A stretch of 64,000 nucleotides of DNA from Demequina sp. (GTDB lineage Bacteria; Actinomycetota; Actinomycetes; Actinomycetales; Demequinaceae), in the NCBI GenBank assembly GCA_024707205.1, contig JANQAD010000001.1, positions 2,474,243 to 2,538,242 of the forward strand, given 5' to 3'. Shown piece by piece: positions 10,175 through 18,846 of the stretch (positions within the stretch are counted from its first letter, which is position 1; every line of letters starts with the position of its first letter). The notes under the pieces are model-generated. The model was given only the letters and a program-made list of their open reading frames with translations. It made no database searches and was not told the origin of the DNA. The position numbers were made by a program, and so were the translations under genes.

Positions 10175-11056
10175 CTATTCCCCGCCCATGAGCGCGAGCA
10201 GCGGGCAGGGACGCTGTTTCAGCAGGTAAATGGCCTGTTCGGAAGTTTTCTGTGAGAGCCCGCTCTGGAGCTCTTCCCACGTCTGCGGGCACGCGACAGT
10301 TGGCCTCAGCCGCCCCCTAAGCGAGTAGGGGGTGACGGTGGTCTTCGCGGCCCTGTTCTGGCTCCAGTCGATGAGGATCCGACCCGCCCGCACGGCCTTA
10401 CGGATGTTCGTGACGACCAGGTCCGGGCGCTCCTCTTCGAGAGCGGACGCGAGCGCGTGGCCGTACTCGGTGATGGTGTCCGAGTCGCGCTTGCCGTCGA
10501 GCGCGCCGTACAGGTGAATGCCCTTGGACCCGCTCGGCACCGGGACGGTCTCGATGTGGTCGTCGCGGAGGCGATCTCGAAGCAGCACCGCGAGTTCCAC
10601 GAGCTGCTCGGCGGTGGCACCCTCACCAGGGTCCAGGTCAAAGACGATCCGGTCCGGGTTCCGCCTCGCCCCGCGCGGGCCAAAGCGCCATTGCGGCACG
10701 TGAAACTCGAGCGCGTTGTGCTGCACGTAGAACGCGAGCACCGCGGGCGAGTCGATGAGCGGGTAGGCGTTGGTGTGGTCGTCGTGCTCGATCGTGTGCG
10801 TGTGAATCCAATCGGGGGCGTCGTTGTCGATGTCCTTGTGAAAGAACACCTTGCCGGGCTTCTCTGCCGTCCCGACGCCGTCCATCCAGCGCTTTCGCGT
10901 CACCGGCCGGTCTTTGGCGAGCGGGATGAGGGCCGACGCCACGGCCAGGTAGTAGTCGAGCACGCCCTGCTTGGTGAGGCCGGTTGAGGGATACATGACC
11001 TTGTCCGGGTGCGTGAAGCGCACGTCGCGGCCGTCAACCTTCACCGAGTCCGTCAT
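10175..11056 (-). CDS. LigD-type polymerase/primase (stand-alone NHEJ polymerase domain)
   Basis: A 293-residue archaeo-eukaryotic-primase-fold polymerase equivalent to the PolDom of LigD, which adds ribo- or deoxynucleotides during end joining and gap filling. The catalytic DxD is in IVFDLDPGEGATAEQL; the SxGxH motif is in PSGSKGIHLYGAL; the third acid is in RILIDWSQNRA. No ligase or nuclease domain is attached, and no Ku gene is in the window. It starts 26 bp after the dnaE2 stop on the same strand, with the MTDSVKVDGRDVRFTHPDK start typical of the family, so it is probably transcribed from the dnaE2 SOS promoter. Confidence 0.88.
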   Translation of the reverse strand: MTDSVKVDGRDVRFTHPDKVMYPSTGLTKQGVLDYYLAVASALIPLAKDRPVTRKRWMDGVGTAEKPGKVFFHKDIDNDAPDWIHTHTIEHDDHTNAYPLIDSPAVLAFYVQHNALEFHVPQWRFGPRGARRNPDRIVFDLDPGEGATAEQLVELAVLLRDRLRDDHIETVPVPSGSKGIHLYGALDGKRDSDTITEYGHALASALEEERPDLVVTNIRKAVRAGRILIDWSQNRAAKTTVTPYSLRGRLRPTVACPQTWEELQSGLSQKTSEQAIYLLKQRPCPLLALMGGE

Positions 11057-11082
11057 CCACCCATCGTGCGCCCCAATAGGCC

Positions 11083-14000
11083 CTAGCGGAAGTCGCGGCT
11101 CTTGCTCGGCACCTTGAGGCTGAGCGGCGCGATGTGCTCGGCGACCAGGTTGGTCGCGCCGTCCGCGCGCTCGATCATGCCGCGAATGACGAGCGCCGGG
11201 GAACGCCTGGCGACCGCCTGGTACCGCTTCCACACGGTCTGCGAGCAGATGACGTTGAGGAAGCCCGTCTCGTCCTCAAGCGACAGGAACGTCACGCCCT
11301 TGGCGGTGCCTGGGCGCTGGCGGTGGGTGACGACTCCCGCGACTCTCACGCGACGATCCGACTCGTGCGCGATCACGTCGCCCACGCGCAGCACGCCATT
11401 CGCGTCGAGCCCCTCGCGCACGAACACCGTGGGGTACACATCCGCCGAAACCCCCGACGCCCACACATCAGCCACAGCCATCTCCACATCCGTCATACCT
11501 GGTAGTTGCGGGGCTTCCACCCCGGTGACGACGCCGGGCAGGGTGTCCGGCCCCTCTTGCGACAGCACGCCCGACGCCCACAGGGCTTCTCGCCTCGTCA
11601 CGCCTAGGCTCTCGAGGGCTCCGGCGGTGGCGAGGGTCTCCCATTGCGCGGTGCTCAGTTTCACGCGGCGGGCCATGTCGAGGAGCGAGGCGAATGGGCC
11701 GGCGGTGCGGGCATCCACAATGGCCTGCGCCACCTCCGTCCCTATCCCCCGGACCGACGCCAGCCCCATCCGCACAGCGAGGGTGCGATCCACGTTGACC
11801 AACCCGGCCATGTCCTGGCGCACCTCCCCGGGAATCTCAAACGGCGACTCGAGCCGCTCGACCACCGCCAAAGCCTCCGAGCGCGAAACGCACGGCCGCA
11901 GGATGACCTGGCCATGGCGTCGGGCATCCGCGGCGAGCGACTGCGGCGAGTAGAAGCCCATGGGCTGCGCGGCCAAAAGCCCCGCGTAGAAGGCCGCGGG
12001 CTTGTGGACCTTGAGCCAACTGGAGGCGTAGACGAGGTACGCGAAGCTGAACGAGTGGGACTCGGGGAAGCCGAAGTCGCTGAAGGCCTTGAGCTTGTCG
12101 AAGATCTGGTGGGCAACGTCCGCGGTGATACCGCGCTCGTTTGCGCCCACCATGAAGCGCGCGCGGAGGGCCTCCATGCGCTCGGGGCTGCGCTTGGAGC
12201 CCATCGCTCTTCTGAGTTGATCGGCCAGCGCGCCGTCGAAGCCCGCACAATCCATCGCCATCTGCATGAGCTGCTCCTGGAACAGCGGGACGCCCAGGGT
12301 CTTGCTCAGGGACTTTTCCAGCAGCGGATGCAAGTAGGTGATCTCCTCGCGACCCCGCGCGCGATTGATGTACGGGTGCACCGAGCCGCCCTGGATGGGA
12401 CCGGGGCGGATGAGCGCAACCTCAACGACGATGTCGTAGAACTTTCGTGGCCTCAGTCGCGGGAGCGTGGCCATCTGCGCACGGGACTCCACCTGGAACA
12501 CGCCCACGGTGTCCGCGGCGCACAGGAGGTCGTAGACGGCCTGGTCCTCTTGCGGGAGGTCGTGGAGGCCGAGCACGGTGCCTCCCGATTGCTCCCCCTC
12601 GGTCTCGCGGATGTACCGGAACGCGTATTTCAGGGCCGAGAGCATGCCAAGGCCAAGGAGGTCGAACTTCACGAGGCCCGCGTCCGCGCAGTCGTCCTTG
12701 TCCCACTGCAGCACGGTGCGGCCGGGCATGCGCGCCCACTCCACGGGGCATACGTCGATGACGGGGCGGTCACACAGCACCATGCCGCCGGGGTGGATGC
12801 CCAGGTGTCTCGGGAGGCGCATGAGGCGATCTGCCAGGTCCAATACCGGTTCCGGGATGTGGTCCAGATCCTGCGCCGGAGGAGGGTCCGGCCACATCGC
12901 GTCACGCTGCTGGGCCGCCCACTGCTCTTGCGCCTCCACCGGCACCCTGAGCGCGCTCCAGCGGTCTATCGACGTTGACCACGCGTCTTGCTGCCCGACG
13001 CCGTAGCCCAGTGCCCTTGCCGCGTCACGTACCGCCGAGCGGGGTCGGTATTGGATGACGTTGGCCACCATTGCGGCATTGATGCGCCCATGGCGGGCGA
13101 AGACGTGCTGGATGACCTCCTCGCGGCGGTCGGACTCGATGTCGACATCGATGTCTGGTGGGCCGTCGCGCTCGGGGGCGAGGAAGCGCTCGAAGAGCAG
13201 GCCATGCGTCACGGCGTCGACCGCGGTGACTCCCAGTGCGTAGCAGACGGCGGAGTTGGCGGCGCTCCCCCGTCCCTGGCAGAGGATGTCGGACTTGCGG
13301 CAGAACGCGACGATGTCGTTGACGATGAGGAAGTAGCCGGGAAAGTCCAGGGCCTCGATGACGGCGAGCTCGTGCTCGATCTGCTTCCATGCGCCCTTGA
13401 CGCGTTCCCTGTCTGGGGGCCCATAGCGCTCTCTTGCGCCGCGGTAGGTCAGCTCCCGCAGCCACGTCGCCTCGGTGTGCCCCTCCGGGACGGGGTAGGG
13501 CGGGAGCTTGGGGGCGACGAGGGAGAGGTCGAAGGCGCATTCGGCGCCGAGCCTTGCCGCCGTGGTCACCGCCTGCGGGTGGCGGCGGTGCCGGTACATC
13601 ATCTCCCCCGCGCTGCGGAGGTGTTGGCCTGGACTGCCGGGCAACCAGCCGTCCATGTCGTCGAGACTCGAGCGCGACCTTATGGCAGACAATGCCCCTG
13701 CTAGATCGGCGTCACGGGGGTTCGCGTAGTGGGCGTTCGTGGTGGCCACGAGTGGCAGCTGGGCGTCGAAGGCCAAATCAGCCAGGGCGTCGGCCACCTC
13801 CGAATCAAAAGGCGAGCCGCTGTCTGTGATCTCCACCGCCACGTTGTCGCGCCCAAACAGGGCCACGAGTTTGTCTAGTTCTGAGCGGGCGGCGACCATC
13901 CCGTCGGCCGTGACGGGTGGGCCGCCGAGGACGCCGCCGCCTAAGGCACGGCGAACGGAGCCTTTGCGACAACCTGTGAGGATGAGGAACTCGCCGCCGC

Positions 14001-14412
14001 CGGCCTCCGCGAGCCCCTCGAGCGTGTAGTGCGAGCGGCCCTTCTCGCCGGTGGCGAGGTGTGCCAGGCCGATCGCGCGGCTGAGGCGCGCGTAGCCGGC
14101 GGCGCCGCGTGCGAGCACCACCAGGTGCTGTGCGCGGGGGTCGGGAGCCTCGGTGGGGGCGTCGAGGATCGGCCGCCCGCGATTGTCGCTAAGGGCGAGG
14201 CTGAGCTCGGAGCCGAACACGGTTGGCAGGCCGATGGAGCGTGCCGCCTGGGCGAATCTGACAACCCCGTACAACCCGTCGTGGTCGGTGATGGCGAGCG
14301 CACTGAGCCCCAAACGGCCTGCTTCCGCCGCCATCTCCTCCGGCTGGCTGGCCCCGTCGAGGAAGCTGAAGGCCGTGTGCGAGTGCAGCTCGGCGTAGTC
14401 GATGACCTCCAT
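11083..14412 (-). CDS. dnaE2: Error-prone DNA polymerase III alpha subunit DnaE2
   Basis: A 1109-residue C-family polymerase, the catalytic subunit of the ImuA'-ImuB-DnaE2 damage-induced mutasome. The N-terminal PHP domain opens YAELHSHTAFSFLDGAS and continues ALAITDHDGLYGVV. The polymerase catalytic acids are in PPDIDVDIESDRREEVIQ. A C-terminal OB fold is readable at RVRVAGVVTHRQRPGTAKG. An in-frame methionine 27 bp upstream would overlap the edge of the LexA box, so I use the ATG at 14412, which has GGTGG just upstream. LexA control is clear from the box at 14440-14455. Confidence 0.95.
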   Translation of the reverse strand: MEVIDYAELHSHTAFSFLDGASQPEEMAAEAGRLGLSALAITDHDGLYGVVRFAQAARSIGLPTVFGSELSLALSDNRGRPILDAPTEAPDPRAQHLVVLARGAAGYARLSRAIGLAHLATGEKGRSHYTLEGLAEAGGGEFLILTGCRKGSVRRALGGGVLGGPPVTADGMVAARSELDKLVALFGRDNVAVEITDSGSPFDSEVADALADLAFDAQLPLVATTNAHYANPRDADLAGALSAIRSRSSLDDMDGWLPGSPGQHLRSAGEMMYRHRRHPQAVTTAARLGAECAFDLSLVAPKLPPYPVPEGHTEATWLRELTYRGARERYGPPDRERVKGAWKQIEHELAVIEALDFPGYFLIVNDIVAFCRKSDILCQGRGSAANSAVCYALGVTAVDAVTHGLLFERFLAPERDGPPDIDVDIESDRREEVIQHVFARHGRINAAMVANVIQYRPRSAVRDAARALGYGVGQQDAWSTSIDRWSALRVPVEAQEQWAAQQRDAMWPDPPPAQDLDHIPEPVLDLADRLMRLPRHLGIHPGGMVLCDRPVIDVCPVEWARMPGRTVLQWDKDDCADAGLVKFDLLGLGMLSALKYAFRYIRETEGEQSGGTVLGLHDLPQEDQAVYDLLCAADTVGVFQVESRAQMATLPRLRPRKFYDIVVEVALIRPGPIQGGSVHPYINRARGREEITYLHPLLEKSLSKTLGVPLFQEQLMQMAMDCAGFDGALADQLRRAMGSKRSPERMEALRARFMVGANERGITADVAHQIFDKLKAFSDFGFPESHSFSFAYLVYASSWLKVHKPAAFYAGLLAAQPMGFYSPQSLAADARRHGQVILRPCVSRSEALAVVERLESPFEIPGEVRQDMAGLVNVDRTLAVRMGLASVRGIGTEVAQAIVDARTAGPFASLLDMARRVKLSTAQWETLATAGALESLGVTRREALWASGVLSQEGPDTLPGVVTGVEAPQLPGMTDVEMAVADVWASGVSADVYPTVFVREGLDANGVLRVGDVIAHESDRRVRVAGVVTHRQRPGTAKGVTFLSLEDETGFLNVICSQTVWKRYQAVARRSPALVIRGMIERADGATNLVAEHIAPLSLKVPSKSRDFR

Positions 14413-14439
14413 CAGCGCGCCACCAGCGATCCCATCCAT

Positions 14440-14476
14440 TCGAACATATGTTCGATTATGGCACTTGCACGTGACA
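14440..14476 (-). promoter_or_regulatory. LexA (SOS) box and promoter of dnaE2
   Basis: The perfect palindrome TCGAACATATGTTCGA at 14440-14455 is the actinobacterial LexA operator. Read on the minus strand it directly follows TGCCATAAT, a good extended -10 element, and TGTCAC lies 7 bases further upstream (14471-14476). The same arrangement with the same spacing precedes imuB and imuA'. Confidence 0.93.
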
Positions 14477-14534
14477 CCTGCGACTGCGCGAAGTCTGCGA
14501 GCCATCGAACCTCGGATCGGCAAAGATAGAACGC

Positions 14535-15062
14535 ATGGCGGCCTTTGACGAAGATGCAATCTTCACCCACCCCCTCGACTTCGAGTTGGCGGGTGGGCCA
14601 ACGCTGTTCTGGCGTGCGGAGGTCTTGGAAGCCGCAATTTCATGGCTTGGCGACAACGGCTACGACGTCGTCTCACTCGTCGCAGCCGAATGGGGTGAGC
14701 CGGCGCAGATGCACCGAGATCTGGCGCACGCCCTCAGTTTCCCTGCGTACTACGGCAACAACCTCGACGCTCTCAACGACTGCATGTTCGGTGTCGCGTG
14801 TGGGGAATATGGCATAGGAGCCGAGGCGGCCGGACTCGCACTAGTCCTAAGGAACTTCGATGGGTTCGTGCGGGACGACAGAGCCACCGCGCACCTAGCG
14901 CTTGAGATCTTCGCAGGTCAAGCGGCGTTCGCCATGCGTTTCGGTCGGAGAATTCTGATCTTGCTGCAATCCGACGACCCGAACCTGGTCCTAGATCCAG
15001 TCGGTGCGATCACACCGCGTTGGAACGGACGCGAGTGGCTCGACACTTCCAGAGAGCTGTAA
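14535..15062 (+). CDS. Barstar family protein
   Basis: A 175-residue acidic protein with the barstar fold signature in its centre: QMHRDLAHALSFPAYYGNNLDALNDCM. This matches the barnase-inhibitor helix and loop (FPxYYGxNLDAL). Barstar binds and blocks barnase-type RNases; here no barnase-like gene is adjacent, so it is an orphan inhibitor or a family member with another partner. It is transcribed away from dnaE2, and its start lies 59 bp beyond the SOS promoter core. Its base composition is a little lower in GC than the neighbouring dnaE2, which hints at acquired cargo. Confidence 0.85.
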   Translation: MAAFDEDAIFTHPLDFELAGGPTLFWRAEVLEAAISWLGDNGYDVVSLVAAEWGEPAQMHRDLAHALSFPAYYGNNLDALNDCMFGVACGEYGIGAEAAGLALVLRNFDGFVRDDRATAHLALEIFAGQAAFAMRFGRRILILLQSDDPNLVLDPVGAITPRWNGREWLDTSREL

Positions 15063-15102
15063 CTGAGAGAAGTTCACCGGGGTGCCGTTCCTGCGGATTC
15101 GC

Positions 15103-15513
15103 TCAACCGTCCGTCCAGGGGTTCATGACGGCAATCCCAGCGCCCTCAAAGTGCTTGACGTTGCGCGTTGCAAGCGCGTGGCCACCCGTTGCCGCTATCG
15201 CAGCGATCTGGACGTCGAGCGAGCCGGAATTCATCCCCGCCGCCTCTAGTGCGGCGCGGATCGTGGCGAATGCGAAGGCTTCCAGCTCCCCGAAAGACAG
15301 CACAGGAATGCCCGCGAGGCCCGCGTCGAGAACTGCTGTGAGCGCCCGCTTGCGTACGCCCTCGGGCAGCCTCGCGACTCCATAGCGCAGCTCCGCGACC
15401 GTGATCGCGGTTGTGGCGACCTCGGCACTGTGTTGCGCAAACCACGAGGTCACCGCCTCATCAGGCTCGGTGCGCATCGTCTCGCTGAGAACGTTGGTGT
15501 CAAGGATGATCAC
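15103..15513 (-). CDS. vapC: VapC-type PIN-domain toxin
   Basis: A 136-residue PIN-domain ribonuclease toxin. The first acid is in MIILDTNVLSETM (Asp5). TTAITVAELRYGVARLP follows with a conserved Glu, then SLDVQIAAIAATGGHALATRNVKHF with the last acids. These are the four PIN acidic positions of VapC/FitB-type toxins. The ATG lies 2 bp after the stop of the antitoxin gene, the usual antitoxin-first order on the minus strand, so the pair is translationally coupled. Confidence 0.93.
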   Translation of the reverse strand: MIILDTNVLSETMRTEPDEAVTSWFAQHSAEVATTAITVAELRYGVARLPEGVRKRALTAVLDAGLAGIPVLSFGELEAFAFATIRAALEAAGMNSGSLDVQIAAIAATGGHALATRNVKHFEGAGIAVMNPWTDG

Positions 15514-15515
15514 GG

Positions 15516-15758
15516 TCAGTCGAACTCAACCGGTTGGGTCACCTCGCGTGCCGGAATCTCGAGCTCAACGCCACCCAGTGCGCGGATCTCAGCCATCGCA
15601 TCGAGCCACCGTTGACCGGCATTGGCACCCTGGGACGCGACGGCATCTTGAAGAATCTCCCTCACCTCAGCCTCCATGGAGCGGTCATGCCGGGCCGCGC
15701 GCTCCTTGAGCGCGCGCCTGGTCTCCTCGGGCAGATTGCGAATCGTCAGTGTGGCCAT
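15516..15758 (-). CDS. FitA/VapB-like ribbon-helix-helix antitoxin
   Basis: An 80-residue antitoxin. The N-terminal MATLTIRNLPEETRRALKER is a textbook ribbon-helix-helix DNA-binding strand and helix of the FitA type, followed by AARHDRSMEAEVREIL. The C-terminal half would wrap the toxin. It represses its own promoter in this family, and an 18-bp perfect palindrome lies 16 bp upstream of the start. It sits between imuB and dnaE2 on the same strand as both but with its own operator, so it is not simply part of an SOS operon. Confidence 0.92.
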   Translation of the reverse strand: MATLTIRNLPEETRRALKERAARHDRSMEAEVREILQDAVASQGANAGQRWLDAMAEIRALGGVELEIPAREVTQPVEFD

Positions 15759-15773
15759 GGCTTGCCTCCTGAC

Positions 15774-15791
15774 AGCAATGCTAGCATTGCT
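15774..15791. promoter_or_regulatory. 18-bp perfect palindrome, likely antitoxin operator
   Basis: AGCAATGCTAGCATTGCT reads the same on both strands. It lies 16 bp upstream of the ribbon-helix-helix antitoxin start and just after the imuB stop. Autoregulation through such a palindrome is standard for FitA/VapB families. Confidence 0.85.
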
Positions 15792-15813
15792 AGCGCGCAT
15801 CCGTTCGGTCTTG

Positions 15814-17485
15814 CTAGTCATACACCGCCTCGAGCATCCACTGCCCGCCCTTGAAGGCCACGAGTACCGCTCGATCGCCGAGCGACACCTGCAGGTACGC
15901 CCCCTGGACGCGTCGCCGCTCCACCACCGCTGCGCAATGGGCCACGGCCCCGCCCACGCCTCCACGGGCCGCGGCCGGTCCCACACCGGCGCCTTCACTT
16001 GCCCCACATGGCCCGACGCTGGGTGCCGGTTCGCGGCGCGCGCTCGCTCGTCGTTGGGGTCGGCTTCGAGGCGCACCCACGTTGGCGGCGCGCTGATCGC
16101 GAGGCGGCGGTCGACGGTCACGGGGGTGCCGCCCGCGTCGAGCACCTCAACGGGGGCAGGGGTGGCGAGCACGGTCGCGGGCGCCGGATCCGGAATGCCC
16201 CCTGGCCAAGGATGAGCGAGCGGCCGGGACTCGGCCGCCTCTTGACCCCAAGGCAACGCCAATACCCGCTCTCGCGGAGATCGGCCGCCTTGCTCGCGAA
16301 CGGCGAGCACACCGTCGGGCCCGAGCAGACCCTGGACGCGCTCAAGCGTGCGCTGCGCGCGCGAGTCCGCGCCGGAGACGCCGCCCCACAAATAGGACTG
16401 CTCGGATCCCAAAGGCACCACGTCCTCCGCGACCACGCCCAGACTCGTCAGCCCCGAGCGCTCCGGGCCCTCCGAGGTGCCGCTCAGCCAGCCCTCGAGC
16501 TGCCAGCGGACGCGGTCGGCCATGTGGTTGGCGAAGGCGCCCGCCCTTGCCCCAACGTCAGTGCGCCACACCCGCTCCAGTTGCTGACCGCGCTCCGTAC
16601 CAGCGACGATGCGCACCTTGCCGCAGCGCATGCCGGCATCGAGCAGGGCGGCATCCAACCGCTCGGCGAGCAGGCGTGCCACGGGGACGAGCTGCTCGGA
16701 ATTCTGGGCGGGCTCTTCGAAGACGTACTCGACCGCGATGTCCTCCTCCGCGCGGCGCAGCACGGGGGTGCGACATCCTCGCCGCGAGCGACGCGATGCG
16801 CCCACGCGCCAACCGGCCCAAAGCGCGCGAGGACGTCGGGGAACGGCAGCGCCGTGAATGCGCCGAGCGTCTCGATGCCGAGCCGCGTGAGCACGGAAAC
16901 CAGGTCCTCCACCGCCTCGCGCTTGGTGCGCTCCATCGCCGCGAGGGCGAGCGTGCCGATGGGGTGTGGCGCGAGGAACGCCGCCGACTCCCCCGCTGGG
17001 ATGAGCACAGACGCCCTGGCCGCGAGCACCGCCGCGAGCAGGCCGTCGGCCGCTCCTACTGAGCTTTCGCAGCCGGCGAGCTCCGCGACCGCGCTGACGA
17101 GCGCCTCGGCGAGCGCCTCCTCAGAGCCGTGGAAACGTGCCGCGCCGTCCGCGGGGATCATGAGCATGCCCGGCCGCGAGATCTCGACGCCCGCGACCAC
17201 GTCCTCGGCGGCGGCCGCGACGGCCTCGAAGGCACGGGCGTCGCGGACCTCGTCGTACGGGAGGATCGTGATGTCGGGGCATGCGCGCTGCGCGAGGCGC
17301 TTGCGCTGGCCGCGCCTGACCCCGGCGGCACGGGCGGACGCCGAGACCGCGACCATGCCGCGGCCGTAGAGCACCGCGGCGGGCGCGCTGGGGCTCAGCC
17401 CGGCCTCCGCGGCCGCGGCGACGACGGGCCAGTCGGGCACCCACAGCACGGCGCGGCGGGTGGTGGCGACCACGGGGGTGGTCAT
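15814..17485 (-). CDS. imuB: Mutasome Y-family-like protein ImuB, interrupted by two frameshifts
   Basis: With two single bases restored, this encodes about 557 residues of ImuB, the catalytically inactive Y-family homologue that bridges DnaE2, ImuA' and the beta clamp. The N-terminus reads TTRRAVLWVPDWPVVAAAAEAG. The usual Y-polymerase catalytic acids are absent (GVEISRPGMLMIPADG instead). The frame breaks first at the G5 run 16764-16768, where one more base gives VAPPVLRRAEEDIAVEY, and again near 15907-15915, where one more base joins IAQRWWSGD to RVQGAYLQVSL. The C-terminus AFKGGQWMLEAVYD is family-typical. The total length with two added bases is a multiple of three. Decay or sequencing error are both possible. 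Confidence 0.85.
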
Positions 17486-17520
17486 GGCGCGCTCCCTGCC
17501 GCGCGTCACTGCCGAGCCGT

Positions 17521-17557
17521 TCGAACATGTGTTCGATTATGGCATTGGCCAGTGACA
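17521..17557 (-). promoter_or_regulatory. LexA (SOS) box and promoter of imuB
   Basis: TCGAACATGTGTTCGA at 17521-17536 matches the LexA operator with one symmetry mismatch in the centre. On the minus strand it follows TGCCATAAT, and TGTCAC lies 7 bases further upstream (17552-17557), exactly as at dnaE2 and imuA'. The imuB ATG is 35 bp downstream. Confidence 0.93.
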
Positions 17558-17580
17558 TCGACCAGTCCTACGTGAAGTGA

Positions 17581-18189
17581 CTACCCAATCGGATCACACG
17601 TCTGATAGTTCGGATCGCTGGCATGAGCCTCCCAATCCTCCATCGAGAGGTTGTTCAACTCCGTGCCAGTCATATCAGCGTCGATCTGGTATCCGTGTTC
17701 CTTTAGGCAGGCTCGCACTTCGGGGGTGTCCCACTGGTTGTTGTAAGCATCGACCACGGTGGGCTGGTCGGCGAACGCAGCGCTGGCCCAGTTGTCAAAG
17801 CGCATGGAACAGTCGTCCATGACCTCGTTGGCCGTCTTGTCACTCATGCCATCCGGCTGAACCGAGAGGTAGTAGGGGATCCGCAGACCTGAACCCGGCA
17901 CAACTTCACGCGGGTCCTTGTCCATCACCGTGAATCCTGCATCCCTCAGGCATTGCTTGGTGAGTTCGGCCAGCTCATTGAGGTCCTCGAACGTCACCTC
18001 TCCGCGATCACGCGCACGCTCGAGCACCTCAATCTGTTGCTCGTCGGCTCCGTTTGCCTGTGCGGCTTCGACGTACTTGGCGATAGACATGCCGCCTGTT
18101 GATGAACTCGGTTGCGGCCCATCCGCACCACAGCCAGCAAGAACGATCAGTGATGCTGCAGCCAAAGTGCCTAGCGCGCGTCTAGACAC
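17581..18189 (-). CDS. Putative lipoprotein with paired cysteines
   Basis: A 202-residue secreted lipoprotein starting at a GTG (VSRRALGTLAAASLIVLAGCGADG): basic start, hydrophobic core and a lipobox ending at Cys20. The mature part has regularly placed cysteines: KQCLRDAGFTV, a MDDCSMRF segment, EVRACLKEHGYQI and a final YQTCDPIG. I do not recognise a named family, but the same pattern occurs in the lipoprotein at 47912-48547, so the two are paralogues. The GTG overlaps the stop of the upstream secreted-protein gene by 8 bases, so the two are coupled. Its stop lies about 95 bp upstream of the imuB start. Confidence 0.72.
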   Translation of the reverse strand: MSRRALGTLAAASLIVLAGCGADGPQPSSSTGGMSIAKYVEAAQANGADEQQIEVLERARDRGEVTFEDLNELAELTKQCLRDAGFTVMDKDPREVVPGSGLRIPYYLSVQPDGMSDKTANEVMDDCSMRFDNWASAAFADQPTVVDAYNNQWDTPEVRACLKEHGYQIDADMTGTELNNLSMEDWEAHASDPNYQTCDPIG

Positions 18190-18565
18190 TGAGGATCTTG
18201 GAGGTCGGATTCCCAAGGAAGTCCCAGTAGTGCTTCGACTGAGAGAGCGTCGCCGACACTTGGTGCAACTTGACGCCGGACGTAGTGCCGAAGTTCTCGG
18301 GGGAGTCCCATGCATAGACACTCCCGCCCACGTAGATCCTCGACGAGATCTTGACGACTCCGCATGAGCCGTTGGACGCGGTCTTCGCCGTGGAATGATT
18401 GGGGCCGTCGTTCACGTTGCTGATTGGACGGTCAGTTCCGTTGCAGTCGATCGTCCCAGAACCTGCACTCGCGGGGCCCGCAACGAATGCAACCCCCAAC
18501 AATGCAATAACGACGACACTTCCGGCCTTCCGACCGAACCCCATCGGGCGAACGTTTGCTCGCAT
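18182..18565 (-). CDS. Small secreted hypothetical protein
   Basis: A 127-residue protein with a clear Sec signal peptide (basic RPMGFGRKAGS, then VVVIALLGVAFVAGPASAGS with a cleavable ASA site). The mature part of about 92 residues is polar, with two cysteines (TIDCNGTDRP and NGSCGVVK) that may form a disulfide, and no family I recognise. It is upstream of, and overlaps by 8 bases, the lipoprotein gene, suggesting that the two products act together at the cell surface. GC content is lower than in nearby housekeeping genes. Confidence 0.68.
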   Translation of the reverse strand: MRANVRPMGFGRKAGSVVVIALLGVAFVAGPASAGSGTIDCNGTDRPISNVNDGPNHSTAKTASNGSCGVVKISSRIYVGGSVYAWDSPENFGTTSGVKLHQVSATLSQSKHYWDFLGNPTSKILSV

Positions 18566-18846
18566 GTCAGTTACCTCTCTCTCGTGTTCATGCCCCCCCC
18601 CTCAGAGAGGCCTTGCCCGAACCCGTGATTGGGCTCGTCTCTGCACCGTACCGCCGATCCGGCCCCGGCGCATGCTGAGACTGAAGCTAGTCAGATTTGC
18701 GGCTTGCGCCCATCCGGTGGCCGGATTTAGGTACGGCCTCATGGTCATCGGAGAAGTGCGCGAGCCGCCGCGATGATCTCATCAATCGTGAGCCCAAGCT
18801 CCGGATTCGCCCTGAGCTCGGCCACCCGGCGCTCGACCTCTGCCTG

